Shown piece after piece: positions 1 through 9,582 of a stretch of 60,000 bases of DNA. Source of the DNA: Cryptomeria japonica (lineage: Eukaryota; Streptophyta; Pinopsida; Cupressales; Cupressaceae). Made by a program: the position numbers and the translations under genes. Below the pieces are notes generated by a model that made no database searches, was not told where the DNA came from, and saw only the letters and a list, made by a program, of their open reading frames with translations. Position 1 is the first letter of the stretch; each line of letters opens with the position of its first letter. Where the stretch lies: assembly GCF_030272615.1 (NCBI RefSeq), contig NC_081406.1, positions 245,081,218-245,141,217 on the forward strand. Reading direction: 5' to 3'.

Positions 1-615
1 AATTAACCAAGAAATGAGCAAGTGCTGTAAATGTAAATGACTGTAAAACAAGTACTAATACCTTGTTCTAAGGATGTTTGTATCCTTATGTGCAAAGGTA
101 TAGATGTTGTATGTTGTTGTAGTATGTAGTATGTGATCTCCTCTTCAATGGTTGAATCCTTGTCTTGAATGCAACACTTAGCCTTGAATGGAGACTTGAA
201 ATGATCAATTGCTTGAATGCTTGAGTATAGTTTCCACGCTTTGTACACATATCCTCTTCATGCCAAATGAGAGAGAAAAATGTAGTTTATATACTTGTCA
301 TTTAGGGTTAAAAGACTGATTTTCCCGACCTTAGGCCGACCACGGAATGTAATTTCCAATTTGCAAACAAAAAGACCCGAGACCCCTTAGGAGACCGGGC
401 CCAAAATAGGACCCAGGGACCAGGGCGCTGGGCGCTCTGGTCCCACCTCCCGGGACAGCAGGGTGCAAGGAGGTTCAGGCCAGGGTGCTTGAAAAATGCA
501 GTTTTCAGTGTCATAATCAGGTTTCGGGGTCTCCATTCAGGTTGCGTGTTGCGTCGCCATCGTGAAGACCGAAATGCAGTCGAAATTGCAAGTGTCACAA
601 TTTTAGGATGCTACA
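1..615 (-). repeat. 3' LTR of Element 1 (partial)
   Basis: Matches 6532-7177 with about 5 substitutions by eye plus one 31-bp indel at a hairpin. It ends at 615 in CTACA, the complement of the TGTAG LTR start. About 563 bp of the LTR lie left of the window. Confidence 0.9.
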
Positions 616-630
616 TTTAGCCCCCACTTT
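616..630 (-). other. polypurine tract of Element 1
   Basis: On the minus strand this reads AAAGTGGGGGCTAAA and abuts the LTR start TGTAGC. That is the expected position of the plus-strand DNA primer in an LTR retrotransposon. Confidence 0.75.
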
Positions 631-1356
631 AGCGGGAGTATGTATGCTCATACTTCCGGTAAAGTACAAGGAAACAATATTGAAAGACTTTCACCACATC
701 AAGGAGGCAAGACACACCAAGCCCCCAGTGGACTAAGGATCTTACGACTTCGATTGACAAAGTAAAAGGGAAGATCACGAGGGAGAACCATGACTGTCAG
801 TAGTAAGGTTCCCTCACTATGAGTCATGCAAGAAAGATATCAAAAATTTTCAAGTCAAGGCTAAATTTGCCAAGAAATTTTCAAGTATCTTGAAAAGATA
901 TGAATGGGATGTATGCCCCCCTACGTTAAAGCGATCGCACACGCCTCAACGGGGGTGATTGTTTTAACGTAGTGATACACATAAGAAATGAGAAAGGAAA
1001 GGAGCACGTTATCACAAGGATTTAGCCCCCAAGTGTGAGATAAACCCAAGGATAATAGACACAAAACACAAAGCACAAGGTGACTTCGCTTTCCTTGGGG
1101 TCAGTATGCTGTATGATTATTCATGTATATCATATGTATGTATGCATAATTGTTCTTCATTCCCCAATCAAGGAAGGTCACCTAGAAGAAGGGAACACAT
1201 GTGTCTTTTGAGTCAACATGAGAGAGATCGAGAGATCTCAATGTTTTGCATCGTCCTCAAGTAGACAACACTAAGGACAACAAATAGAAGAATGAGAATA
1301 ACACATAGAAGAAGTAACAAAAGAGAGGGGGACCAGAATTTGCTATGCTAATGAAA
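631..1356 (-). other. 3' untranslated stretch of Element 1, no gene
   Basis: There is no coding sequence I can support here. It holds a perfect 10-bp inverted repeat, CTACGTTAAA at 921-930 and its complement at 963-972, enclosing 32 bp. The hairpin could matter for RNA folding or 3' end formation, but this is only inference. Confidence 0.5.
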
Positions 1357-3099
1357 CTAGTCTAGCATGTCATCTACCCCCCGATCTTGCTGATCCATGT
1401 TTCGGGAAGGCAGGGAACACGCTAGAGGAGGAACATCCAACACAGCAGATGGAGCTATCACAAGATCCAAACAAGGGCTATGTTCATGTTCCGAGCCACG
1501 TTGTTCTTGTCTAGGAGCTAGGATAAGTGCTTTAGAAAATTCATTAGATAAATGGTTATCAACATCAACAAGTTCATATTCACTATCAGAAGCAAGAGGA
1601 GTAACATTTTCATCATGAATAACATTTTCATCTATATCATCATCGAGATTTATTAAAATAGGATCTTTAACTCGCACAGGATCAAGACCATCATGCATCT
1701 TATGTTTAGGAGATTTAGGCTCAATTTCTGGCTGAGGAGAAAATGGAATAATGCTTGTTGAAGGTGTTTTTGGAGATTGCAAAGTTTGAGCTCTAAGACG
1801 ACGCTTTCGCCGGCGTTCACGTGCAGAACGAATATGTCTAGTCTTAGTAGGAAGTGGAGAAGATTGAGGAGGAGGAATGTTCTCATCCTTAGCACTTGGG
1901 TGTTTAGGTTGTGGTCTCTTAGGCTGGATAATAGGAGAAGAAGAAGGTCTCTTCTCTCTATAAAAAGAAGGAGGAGGGACTGCTCCATACAAAGGAGGAA
2001 TATTTGGTTTAGGAAGAAGACCAAGTCCATCATGACGAGGAGGTATAGGTCTACTCTTAGAAGGTTTATTAGGCATAGACATAGTCACATCCATGGGAGC
2101 GGGTTGGGAATCTTCTTGAGGAAAGACATTAGTTTTATCTTTCAAAGGAAGAACTTCCTTCTCAAGAATGATAGGAATATCAAGTTTAGGTGTTCTAGGT
2201 TCACTTAGAGATAGGATCATATCTGTTTTCCACTTTTGATAAGATTTGAAAAGATGATCACTTCGCGGAGGAAGAGATTGGAATTGTTTAGGCCAAAAGT
2301 AATCAATAGGAACGCTAGAAGTTCTTTCAGCTGGTTTAAAGAGACTATGATTGATAGTAACAACTTCACCATTATGGGGAAATTTCAAACACTTGTGAAT
2401 AGGAGAAGCAATAGCTTTCATGGAAGATAGCCAAGGATAGCCAAGCTTCACACGAAATTGTTCGAAAGATGGAATAATAGCAAAGTTCACATCAAGGGAT
2501 TTGTTATGGACCTCAATAGGCAATGTAATAGAACCAATCACAGGAGCAGAAAATGCATCAAATAATTTCACAATCACATCTATTTTGTCATAAATCACTT
2601 GATTCAATTGCAAAGTAAAAAGAATTTCTTCAGTAACAACATTAACCATGCATGAAGGATCAATAAGCACTCCACGGCAAGGTGTATTCTTGACTTTTGC
2701 AACTATGTATAAAGGACCATCAGGTGCTCTAATGGTTTCACTAGAATCAAATGTGATGGAAGGTTCTTTAGGAATTTCTTGTTGTTCTACAAAGTTAATC
2801 ACATTCGGAGTCATAGACACAAGACCATCAGATGAGAGAGAGGAATCATTAGCCTCAATTGCATTAGAGGTATGAGAAGGTAATGGATCAGTGAAAATTT
2901 GAAGATTTTGATTAGGAGGAGCTACAGATGTGTTGCCTTTATCATTCACTCTAGAAACAGAAATAGTATTGTTATCAATCAAATCTTGAATTTTACCCTT
3001 TAAAGAAAAACATTTTTCAGTATCATGCCCAGGCTGACGATGAAATTGACAAAAAGCTTTGCTATCAAAATAAGGTGAAGTAATCTTTGCAGGATCAAT
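1357..3099 (-). CDS. zinc knuckle, retropepsin-like protease and proline-rich tail (Element 1)
   Basis: This frame continues the gag frame after a single TAA at 3100-3102 and stays open to 1357. Just after the stop comes a C-X2-H-X4-H-X4-C knuckle (FCQFHRQPGHDTEKC). It is followed by a retropepsin-like segment around LIDPSCMVNVV, where DPS stands at the usual catalytic D-T/S-G. The second half is rich in Pro and Ser, with a strongly basic patch (RSARERRRKRRLRAQ) that may bind nucleic acid or act as a nuclear signal. The acidic C-terminus has no recognised domain, and no polymerase follows. There is no good ATG near the start, so expression probably needs readthrough of the TAA or a join with gag. 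Whether the protease is active is uncertain because the glycine of D-T-G is missing. Confidence 0.65.
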   Translation of the reverse strand: MDPAKITSPYFDSKAFCQFHRQPGHDTEKCFSLKGKIQDLIDNNTISVSRVNDKGNTSVAPPNQNLQIFTDPLPSHTSNAIEANDSSLSSDGLVSMTPNVINFVEQQEIPKEPSITFDSSETIRAPDGPLYIVAKVKNTPCRGVLIDPSCMVNVVTEEILFTLQLNQVIYDKIDVIVKLFDAFSAPVIGSITLPIEVHNKSLDVNFAIIPSFEQFRVKLGYPWLSSMKAIASPIHKCLKFPHNGEVVTINHSLFKPAERTSSVPIDYFWPKQFQSLPPRSDHLFKSYQKWKTDMILSLSEPRTPKLDIPIILEKEVLPLKDKTNVFPQEDSQPAPMDVTMSMPNKPSKSRPIPPRHDGLGLLPKPNIPPLYGAVPPPSFYREKRPSSSPIIQPKRPQPKHPSAKDENIPPPQSSPLPTKTRHIRSARERRRKRRLRAQTLQSPKTPSTSIIPFSPQPEIEPKSPKHKMHDGLDPVRVKDPILINLDDDIDENVIHDENVTPLASDSEYELVDVDNHLSNEFSKALILAPRQEQRGSEHEHSPCLDLVIAPSAVLDVPPLACSLPSRNMDQQDRGVDDMLD

Positions 3100-4785
3100 T
3101 TATCTTATAGGAGGAAGAGTAAGCACATTTTGTTCCAATAACTTATTCATAATACTATGCAATGATTCATTCAAAGGAGTATACTTTCTTTCTTTCTTGA
3201 AAAATTTAGAAATAGGAGGCACACCTGATGCTGCATTCACATTGTTGTTGATGATGTTTTCATTGAATTTGATGGAATCTCTGTTCGGTTTAAACTTCCC
3301 AAATGGTTGTTGACTGCTATCACCCTTATCACTCGGAGCCATAGCATGTGATTGTTCCATTTGACTCACAGTCAATTGATAATTGTGAAGAGTTGCACAC
3401 AACTGTTGGAAAGAAGTAAACTCAGAAAACAGAAGTTTGTCTCGAATATCTTTTTGTAAATTAGAAATAAAGATTCTTTGAATATCATTGTCAGGCACTG
3501 GAAAAGAAATTTGAGCATACAAATGCTTATATCTACCAATGAAATCAGTCACTTTTTCTTTAACACCTTGTTTACAATGCATTAAATCAATCAAAGTAAC
3601 TTTAGGACTTATATTGTTTTGAAATTGTTGAATGAAAGCATTTGCAAGTTGTTCGAAAGAAGTAATAGAATAAGAAGGCAACGAGCAATACCATTGTAGG
3701 GCTTTGTCTCTTAATGTTCTAGTAAACAGTTTTGCAAGCAACCTTTGGTCATAAGCAAAATCAGTACAAATTGTTTGAAAAGTCTTAACATGTGTTAGAG
3801 GATCACCTTTACCATTATAAAGTTCCAAATGTGGGATTTCAACATGTTTAGGAGGGATAGCTCGAACAATGTCAAGAGAAAGTGGGCTCGCAACATCAAA
3901 TGTGGGCACACTAAACTTAGATTGATTCATAGAGGCAATTTGTTGCTGTAAGGAAGAGACAGTTTGTGCAAGATTGTTAATGGTCGCTTCAGTCGAAGAG
4001 TTCATATTAGATGTGTTAGATTGAGATGGAGGTGTTATGTTATTGAAAGAAGGTAAAGAGTAAGGTGGTGGGACTCTATGATAATTAGTCATAGGAGATG
4101 ATTGGACAGGAGGAACACTACAAGGAGGAATGGAATGATTAAACGAATTGCCCCCTTGCGTCATGTTCATTTGTGAAGATGTAATAGGAACACTCATTGA
4201 AGGAATGAATGAAGAAGTCGGATTAAATGAAGGAAGAGGGTTAATTGAAGAAGAAGGGTTGCCCCCATGACTAGTGATCACAGGAGGAATGTCTTGTATA
4301 GAAGTAGTCATTATGTTTGATGTAAAGGTAGGTACGCTAGCAATAGGAGTCATCAAAGGAATAGAATGATTGACTTGAGTAGGAGGTTGTGTATAACCTA
4401 AAGATTCGGCACAACTCTTCATAGGCATCACATTCGAATCCACAATGTGTGCAATACCACGCAAAATATCAATTCCATTCTTATCACTTTGAAGCATACG
4501 TTTTAGACCCTCAATTAAAGGAAGAGCTTGACTATCGGGGTATTCTTGAGACATCCATTGTCGAAAATCGTCAAATTGGTTATCCAATTTTGAAAGTTGT
4601 TCTACAGAAACCTCATAGAGAGCTTCTTCATCATTAAGAGGATTAGAGGAATTACCCATGTCCTCGTTAAAAAGACCATTCAAATTAGGTTCCATCTCCT
4701 CAGTAATTAAACCTTGGAAAGACTTAATTCTAAGGCTTCGTCTAATGGGAATAGTGTAGGTAGGGCTTATTGTTGTAAAACTCAT
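3100..4785 (-). CDS. gag: Gag capsid polyprotein (Element 1)
   Basis: A 561-residue ORF beginning MSFTTISPTY. Residues about 1-290 are low complexity, rich in Pro, Ser, Asn and Thr. Residues about 310-480 form a retrotransposon gag domain (Retrotrans_gag type): the LYNGKGDP start, then LRDKALQWYCSLP and FEQLANAFIQQF, as in plant Ty3/Gypsy capsid proteins. It would assemble the virus-like particle in the cytoplasm. The frame ends in TAA at 3100-3102, but the same frame continues as the zinc knuckle and protease. The ORF is otherwise intact, which fits the young age suggested by the LTRs. Confidence 0.8.
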   Translation of the reverse strand: MSFTTISPTYTIPIRRSLRIKSFQGLITEEMEPNLNGLFNEDMGNSSNPLNDEEALYEVSVEQLSKLDNQFDDFRQWMSQEYPDSQALPLIEGLKRMLQSDKNGIDILRGIAHIVDSNVMPMKSCAESLGYTQPPTQVNHSIPLMTPIASVPTFTSNIMTTSIQDIPPVITSHGGNPSSSINPLPSFNPTSSFIPSMSVPITSSQMNMTQGGNSFNHSIPPCSVPPVQSSPMTNYHRVPPPYSLPSFNNITPPSQSNTSNMNSSTEATINNLAQTVSSLQQQIASMNQSKFSVPTFDVASPLSLDIVRAIPPKHVEIPHLELYNGKGDPLTHVKTFQTICTDFAYDQRLLAKLFTRTLRDKALQWYCSLPSYSITSFEQLANAFIQQFQNNISPKVTLIDLMHCKQGVKEKVTDFIGRYKHLYAQISFPVPDNDIQRIFISNLQKDIRDKLLFSEFTSFQQLCATLHNYQLTVSQMEQSHAMAPSDKGDSSQQPFGKFKPNRDSIKFNENIINNNVNAASGVPPISKFFKKERKYTPLNESLHSIMNKLLEQNVLTLPPIR

Positions 4786-4836
4786 GCACTAGAAAGAGAG
4801 AGAAGATTTTGAATTTAGAGGTAGCAATTTTTAGTA

Positions 4837-5005
4837 AAATCAGCCAATCTTCTGGATTTAAGCTGTTAAATGCAATCACGACAGTCTCTTGAAATTTCGG
4901 AAAAAATGTCTGGGACCGTGGCGCTCGGAGTGCAACACGGTCCTTGCAACTTTTTTCGAAATTTGCAGGGATGAAAGGTATGATGATTTTAAAGCTAATC
5001 TGAAA
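4837..5005 (-). repeat. leader repeat copy a of Element 1
   Basis: Starts AAAATCAGCCAA (plus strand) and includes TTTCGGAAAAAATGTC and GGCGCTCGGAGTGCA. The same order of blocks recurs at 5459-5625, about 620 bp away. It lies between the primer-binding site and gag. Confidence 0.75.
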
Positions 5006-5458
5006 AAATTGAGTGATTTTACGATCTGTAGATAGGCCAAATTAAAGTTGCAATCTTGAAATTGAACCCTACCAAGATTGTCGAAAAATGCAAAATTTGA
5101 ATTTTGAAAAAGAGAGGGAAACTGAAATTTTGAATGTTATGATTTTAGAGGGAATGTCAAAAGCGATGCAAGTTTTGAATTTTAAGAATTGACTCAATTT
5201 CACGCAAAATTCAATTTTGAAAGCGGAAATTAAAGTTGTCGTAATTAAGCACTTAATTTCAAAAGTCACAAATTGCAAGAATTTGAATAAAGCACTGAAA
5301 TTTCAAATGAATGCAAACACACTTTTCAGATTCAGGACTGTAAGAAACACAATTTTGACACAAATTTCAATTTCGATGATTTTTGAATGTTTAGAAGCCT
5401 TAATCCAAGCAATCACAAGACCAACTTTGACTGTAATTTTGAAGGTGTTAAAATTGAT

Positions 5459-5625
5459 AAAATCAGCCAAAATTCTGGATTTTAGCAGGAAAATACAATA
5501 AGATCTCGCTCCCGAAATTTCGGAAAAAATGTCGGGGATGATGGCGCTCGGAGTGCACATGGTCCTCGCAACTTTTTTCCAAATTTTCAGGGATGCAAGA
5601 TATTGTGATTTTATTGCAGAATCCA
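5459..5625 (-). repeat. leader repeat copy b of Element 1
   Basis: Diverged direct copy of 4837-5005, sharing TTTCGGAAAAAATGTC, GGCGCTCGGAGTGCA and GCAACTTTTTTC. A weaker third match (GATGGCGCCCGAGTGC) lies in the 5' LTR near 6350. Confidence 0.75.
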
Positions 5626-5947
5626 AAGTTACAGCTGATTTGGAGATGTTTTGATCAGTGAAATTGTCGGACAAAGGTTGAATCAAGAGGGTTTCAAAAA
5701 TTAGGGTTTTGACACTTAACCACTTAATTTTCAAAATTAAAGCACAAATATGAATTGATAATTTGTAATAGAAGGGCAGATCTGAAACAAGCATTAACAA
5801 TTAAACATTTCACAAGTTTAATTACTTAAAAAGAAAATTTAGGGTTTTTATGCAATTAACCTCTAAAATTTTGCAAAAGATCAAACATGGAAATGTAATC
5901 AAGGAATCAAAATTTTCAGATCTAACCATGAATAATCAGAAAGGATG

Positions 5948-5965
5948 TTCACGTCGGGTTCACCA
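5948..5965 (-). other. primer-binding site, tRNA-Trp type (Element 1)
   Basis: The minus strand reads TGGTGAACCCGACGTGAA, three bases after the LTR end. Its complement ends ...CGGGTTCACCA, which from memory matches the 3' end of plant cytosolic tRNA-Trp; the acceptor arm pairs with GGATCCG. This should be checked against a tRNA set. Confidence 0.7.
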
Positions 5966-5968
5966 AAA

Positions 5969-7177
5969 TGTAAAGCGAAAAATCGTGATCGAACCCTAGT
6001 TGCTCTCCCCTCTTCCAACTCCAAGGAGAGAGAAGGGAGATTCATTAGGGTTGATGGTTTTCACTTAGGGGAGAGACTTTATATTCAAAAGAGGGGTTGA
6101 AACCCACAAGATCCAATCCTACGCAATGCAAGATTGGATGCTAAATGTGTTTCAAGGGTTAAGAAAGCAAGGCTACCCTCTTTTGTAAAGAATGTTGATA
6201 GAAGAATTAAGCTAGGAATGCATAGAAAGTGACAAAGATTCACTTATAAACTGAGATAGGGATATAGGATGAAGCTGCGGACCTGGAATTAGCAGTAAAA
6301 TGTTGATACGGCGTTGTCCTGCAAATTTGAGCAAAAGTTGTCGGGACGATGGCGCCCGAGTGCCACAGTCCTCCGAAAAATCCGCGAAACGAAGGGGGAT
6401 CTGTTCGTCTCTGCACAAGGATTCCAGATCTTCAATTTCAGCCGCATACCTGCAACCTACACACTGAAAAGTGCAGACGATTGGGGGGTTAGGGATTAGG
6501 GGTTTGCCATTAGGTCAAACCCCGGTTTTGGAATTAACCAAGAAATGAGCAAGTGCTGTAAATGTAAATGACTGTAAAACAAGTACTAATACCTTGTTCT
6601 AAGGATGTTTGTATCCTTATGTGCGAAGGTATAGATGTTGTATGTTGTTGTAGTATGTAGTATGTGATCTCCTCTTCAATGGTTGAATCCTTGTCTTGAA
6701 TGCAACACTTAGCCTTGAATGGAGACTTGAAATGATCAATTGCTTGAATGCTTGAGTATAGTTTCCACGCTTTGTACACATATCCTCTTCATGCCAAATG
6801 AGAGAGAAAAATGTAGTTTATATACTTGTCATTTAGGGTTAAAAGACTGATTTTCCCGACCTTAGGCCGACCAGGGAATGTAATTTCCAATTTGCAAACA
6901 AAAAGACCCGAGACCCCTTAGGAGACCGGGCCCAAAATAGGACCCAGGGACCAGGGCGCTGGACGCCCTGGTCCTGAAGGACCAGGGCGCTGGGCGCTCT
7001 GGTCCCACCTCCCGGGACAGCAGGGTGCAAGGAGGTTCAGGCCAGGGTGCTTGAAAAATGCAGTTTTCAGTGTCGTAATCAGGTTTCGGGGTCTCCATTC
7101 AGGTTGCGTGTTGCGTCGCCATCGTGAAGACTGAAATGCAGTCGAAATTGCAAGTGTCACAATTTTAGGACGCTACA
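5969..7177 (-). repeat. 5' LTR of Element 1
   Basis: About 1209 bp with plus-strand ends TGTAAAGCG and GACGCTACA, the normal TG...CA. The left end is fixed by the adjacent primer site and the right end by the match to 615. It contains a 31-bp tandem duplication of a GC-rich hairpin at 6947-7006 that is absent from the other LTR. Confidence 0.85.
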
Positions 7178-7197
7178 AACCCTTTTCCAAGATTCAA

Positions 7198-7209
7198 GCT
7201 CTGATACCA
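7198..7209 (-). other. primer-binding site, initiator tRNA-Met type (Copia-C)
   Basis: TGGTATCAGAGC on the minus strand, two bases after the LTR end. This is the common plant Copia primer site. Confidence 0.85.
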
Positions 7210-7211
7210 AT

Positions 7212-8399
7212 TGTTAGGCCCAATATAGAAAGCTAATGTACTGAGAGGGGAGGGGTGAATTAGTACTCCAAAACTTTTCTTTTGTAATAACCTTACTGTT
7301 ATGCATAAACAAAATAGTGCAGTAACATAAAACAAAACTATAATCAACAGATAACATTCATACATGATTCACTCCATAACACATATATTTTGGTCACGCA
7401 AAAACTCTTGGTTAGAGAGAAAAATTGCGGTGGGGATGGCACCCACAACTTCACTACTGCAATAATAAAGAATGCTCAGTTAGAGCTACATTTAGCTATT
7501 TCTGATAGTTTACCCTGTTAGGATTATTAAGATTAGTTAGATCTACCTTACTAAAGGATTTATACAACACTATATAAGTGTAGCACCTGGTTAAAGGATT
7601 TACAATTTATAGACTTGGTTAGAGTCTTTTACCCTGTTAAAGGTTTCTCTTACAACTTCAAAATATTACAATATAATCATTACAAATATCTACAACTTTA
7701 CATCTGAAATGCTAAATCAGATTCTATGTGCTCTGAATAAGATTACCTAGCTTGTAGCGTACCTCAGTAACCCATAATGAAACTCGGTAAACCCTTTTGT
7801 TTACTCTGTTCTTCGACTATTCACTGATAACCTTCTCGGTGACCTCTTTGTGTCTCTGTAACAGTCTTCCTTCATGCATACACACTACTATCTCATTGCA
7901 TCTCTTATCATATCATATCATGTCATATATCTAACCCTAGAATCATGTTGTATATATAGATCTCTTACAACGATGATCTGATTTATTACTTCGATCTTAC
8001 AAAAAGATTCTTCGATTAAACAAAATATCTCATAGGTTAGATTGATCTTGTAATCATACACAATCTCCTAGTGCAATTTCCAACACAAAAACGGTTAGAT
8101 GTGCCTCGATCTTGTAACACGTTTTCATGTGCATGTCCAGGTTCAATGTATCTAGTAAGATGTTTTACTCGGTGAATATCAACTCGGTGAGTTAATTATA
8201 CCACTCAGTAGCCATGAACCTTTACTCGATAAACAACTCGGTGAATACTATGTTCTGTGACTGCTTTCTTCAGTAACCGACTAGACTGTCCATACCAACT
8301 TCTCTATGTGTACCAACTGCATGATTCTGTAATACTAACCGACTAGAATATAGTATGACTTTGGATATGAAACTAATGGCAATTTGATAAGTAGTAACA
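7212..8399 (-). repeat. 5' LTR of Copia-C
   Basis: 1188 bp with plus-strand ends TGTTAGG and AGTAACA, so the termini are TGTTA...TAACA. It carries the CTGAGAGGGG...GGTGAAT block near its inner end that the other Copia LTRs in the window share. It has several degenerate CTCGGTGA/CTCGGTAA motifs and no supported ORF. Confidence 0.7.
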
Positions 8400-8908
8400 T
8401 GACCATGTGTGTATGGGACCTCTGGTTTTTGAAACAAAGATGATGGTGATTCAGGTACCATATGTGGTCCTCTATTGCCTCCACTATTAGGCCTCCTTTG
8501 ATCCATGTTGGAGTGAGATTGTTGCAAAGGTCTATGTTCCATTATTTGAGACATGTCAAAATCATGAGGGATCTTGGCTCCACTTTGTGCCATCACTTGT
8601 AAGAAGTATTGTCTATCTCTCCTCATTATTTCCTCAACCAATCGATTGAAATGGGGATTCATAATGGTGTCTTCCACCTCTACTGAATGTACTGAAATGT
8701 TGTCCATATTGTCATTGTGTGTATCATTGTTGTTTGTAGTGTCCATGTGCTTAACATTTGGAATGTTTCTATAGGCATCCATGTTAGGTAATGTAGTATG
8801 ATCAAAATTGAAAAAGATATCATTGTCATACTCATAGGAGCTCATGTTTGCGGACTCTTGAACCTCTTTAGCTTCTCTCCTAGATTTTTGAAGATGGGTT
8901 TCAACCAT
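8400..8908 (-). pseudogene. gag: Gag N-terminal fragment (Gypsy-B)
   Basis: The first roughly 170 codons of a Gypsy gag, cut off by the Copia-C LTR. The residues that appear to follow position 170 are LTR sequence read through. The piece has an acidic, Asn-rich N-terminus and the segment MAQSGAKIPHDFDMSQI. That segment matches LAKSGATLPQDFDVSKL in the Gypsy-F gag, so the two elements are relatives. The capsid domain proper is missing. Confidence 0.7.
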
Positions 8909-9400
8909 GAACTAGGTATTGACCAAGATGTGTGAGACTAGATGAAAATTAAAAGAGTATGGAAGACCAAGAGTTGGATGGAATGTAAATGAATCTGAAG
9001 TTTACTTGCAATGTCCAAAATGTAAGACCAAGTATGTATGTAGTAGAGTAGGTGTGACTTCCAAAGAGAGGATAGTTTCTATTGATGAGGTAAGTTGACC
9101 TTGACTCTAAGTAAGACTAAATGAGACCCGAAGGTGATAGACCTTGATGAGGGACCACTTAGCAAAATGTTGTTGTATGTAGTGCGTTGACAAAGTATGA
9201 TGAGGACAAGCAAGTGACCTTTTGACTCAAGTTTAGACAAATGTGAATGTAATGTAAGGTGTAAAGCAATGATGGACTTTGTGAGACCCAAAGATAGGTT
9301 GAATGCTAGATGAAACCCTGGAGAAATAATCTAGGAAGCTCAAGAATTCTGAAACTGACTGTGTTTGTTTGCTGGACTGTAAAAGTTTTTCAATTCTGAA
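8909..9400 (-). other. Gypsy-B leader between repeat block 2 and gag
   Basis: Noncoding as far as I can see. It is purine-rich on the plus strand and shows no motif I recognise. Confidence 0.5.
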
Positions 9401-9582
9401 CACAGACGTGCTTGTATACTACACAGACGCGATTTCTTGACAGACGTGGTTCTGTTTAACACAGACGCGAGTATAAGATTTTGTAAATGCAATGTTGATT
9501 ATGAGAACACAGATGCATTTTTGCCCTTCACAGACGCGGTTGTACGACACAAATGCTATTATATCAGACACAGACGCATTTC
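9401..9582 (-). repeat. phased ~20-bp repeat block 2 (Gypsy-B leader)
   Basis: Degenerate CACAGACGCGATT units (plus strand) start near 9401, 9422, 9439, 9460, 9508, 9529, 9548 and 9569. Spacing is 17-21 bp, with one double step. Confidence 0.8.

Larger units (their letters stand above)
1..7177 (-). mobile_element. Element 1: gag-protease LTR retrotransposon, left end cut by window
   Basis: Seen: a direct repeat of 1-615 recurs at 6532-7177, flanking an internal region with gag, protease, a primer-binding site and a polypurine tract, all in minus-strand order. No reverse transcriptase, RNase H or integrase is present in the roughly 5.35 kb interior, so the element should depend on enzymes from another element. 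The gag domain and the CHHC zinc knuckle resemble those of the Tat-type element at the right of the window, which suggests a non-autonomous Tat/Ogre relative (inference). It is inserted 20 bp after the primer-binding site of Copia-C. The target-site duplication cannot be tested because the left end lies outside the window. Confidence 0.85.
7178..8399 (-). mobile_element. Copia-C: Copia LTR retrotransposon remnant
   Basis: Only the 5' LTR, the primer-binding site and 20 bp of the interior are in the window, because Element 1 interrupts the rest. It lies inside the Gypsy-B gag: the gag frame stops matching at 8400, where the LTR begins TGTTAC on the minus strand. Confidence 0.75.

Noticed and set aside
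1397-2208. Overlapping plus- and minus-strand ORFs at 1397-2875 opposite the Element 1 protease frame
   Set aside because: They are shadows of the minus-strand frame, with low-complexity Arg/Ser/Leu content and no domains.
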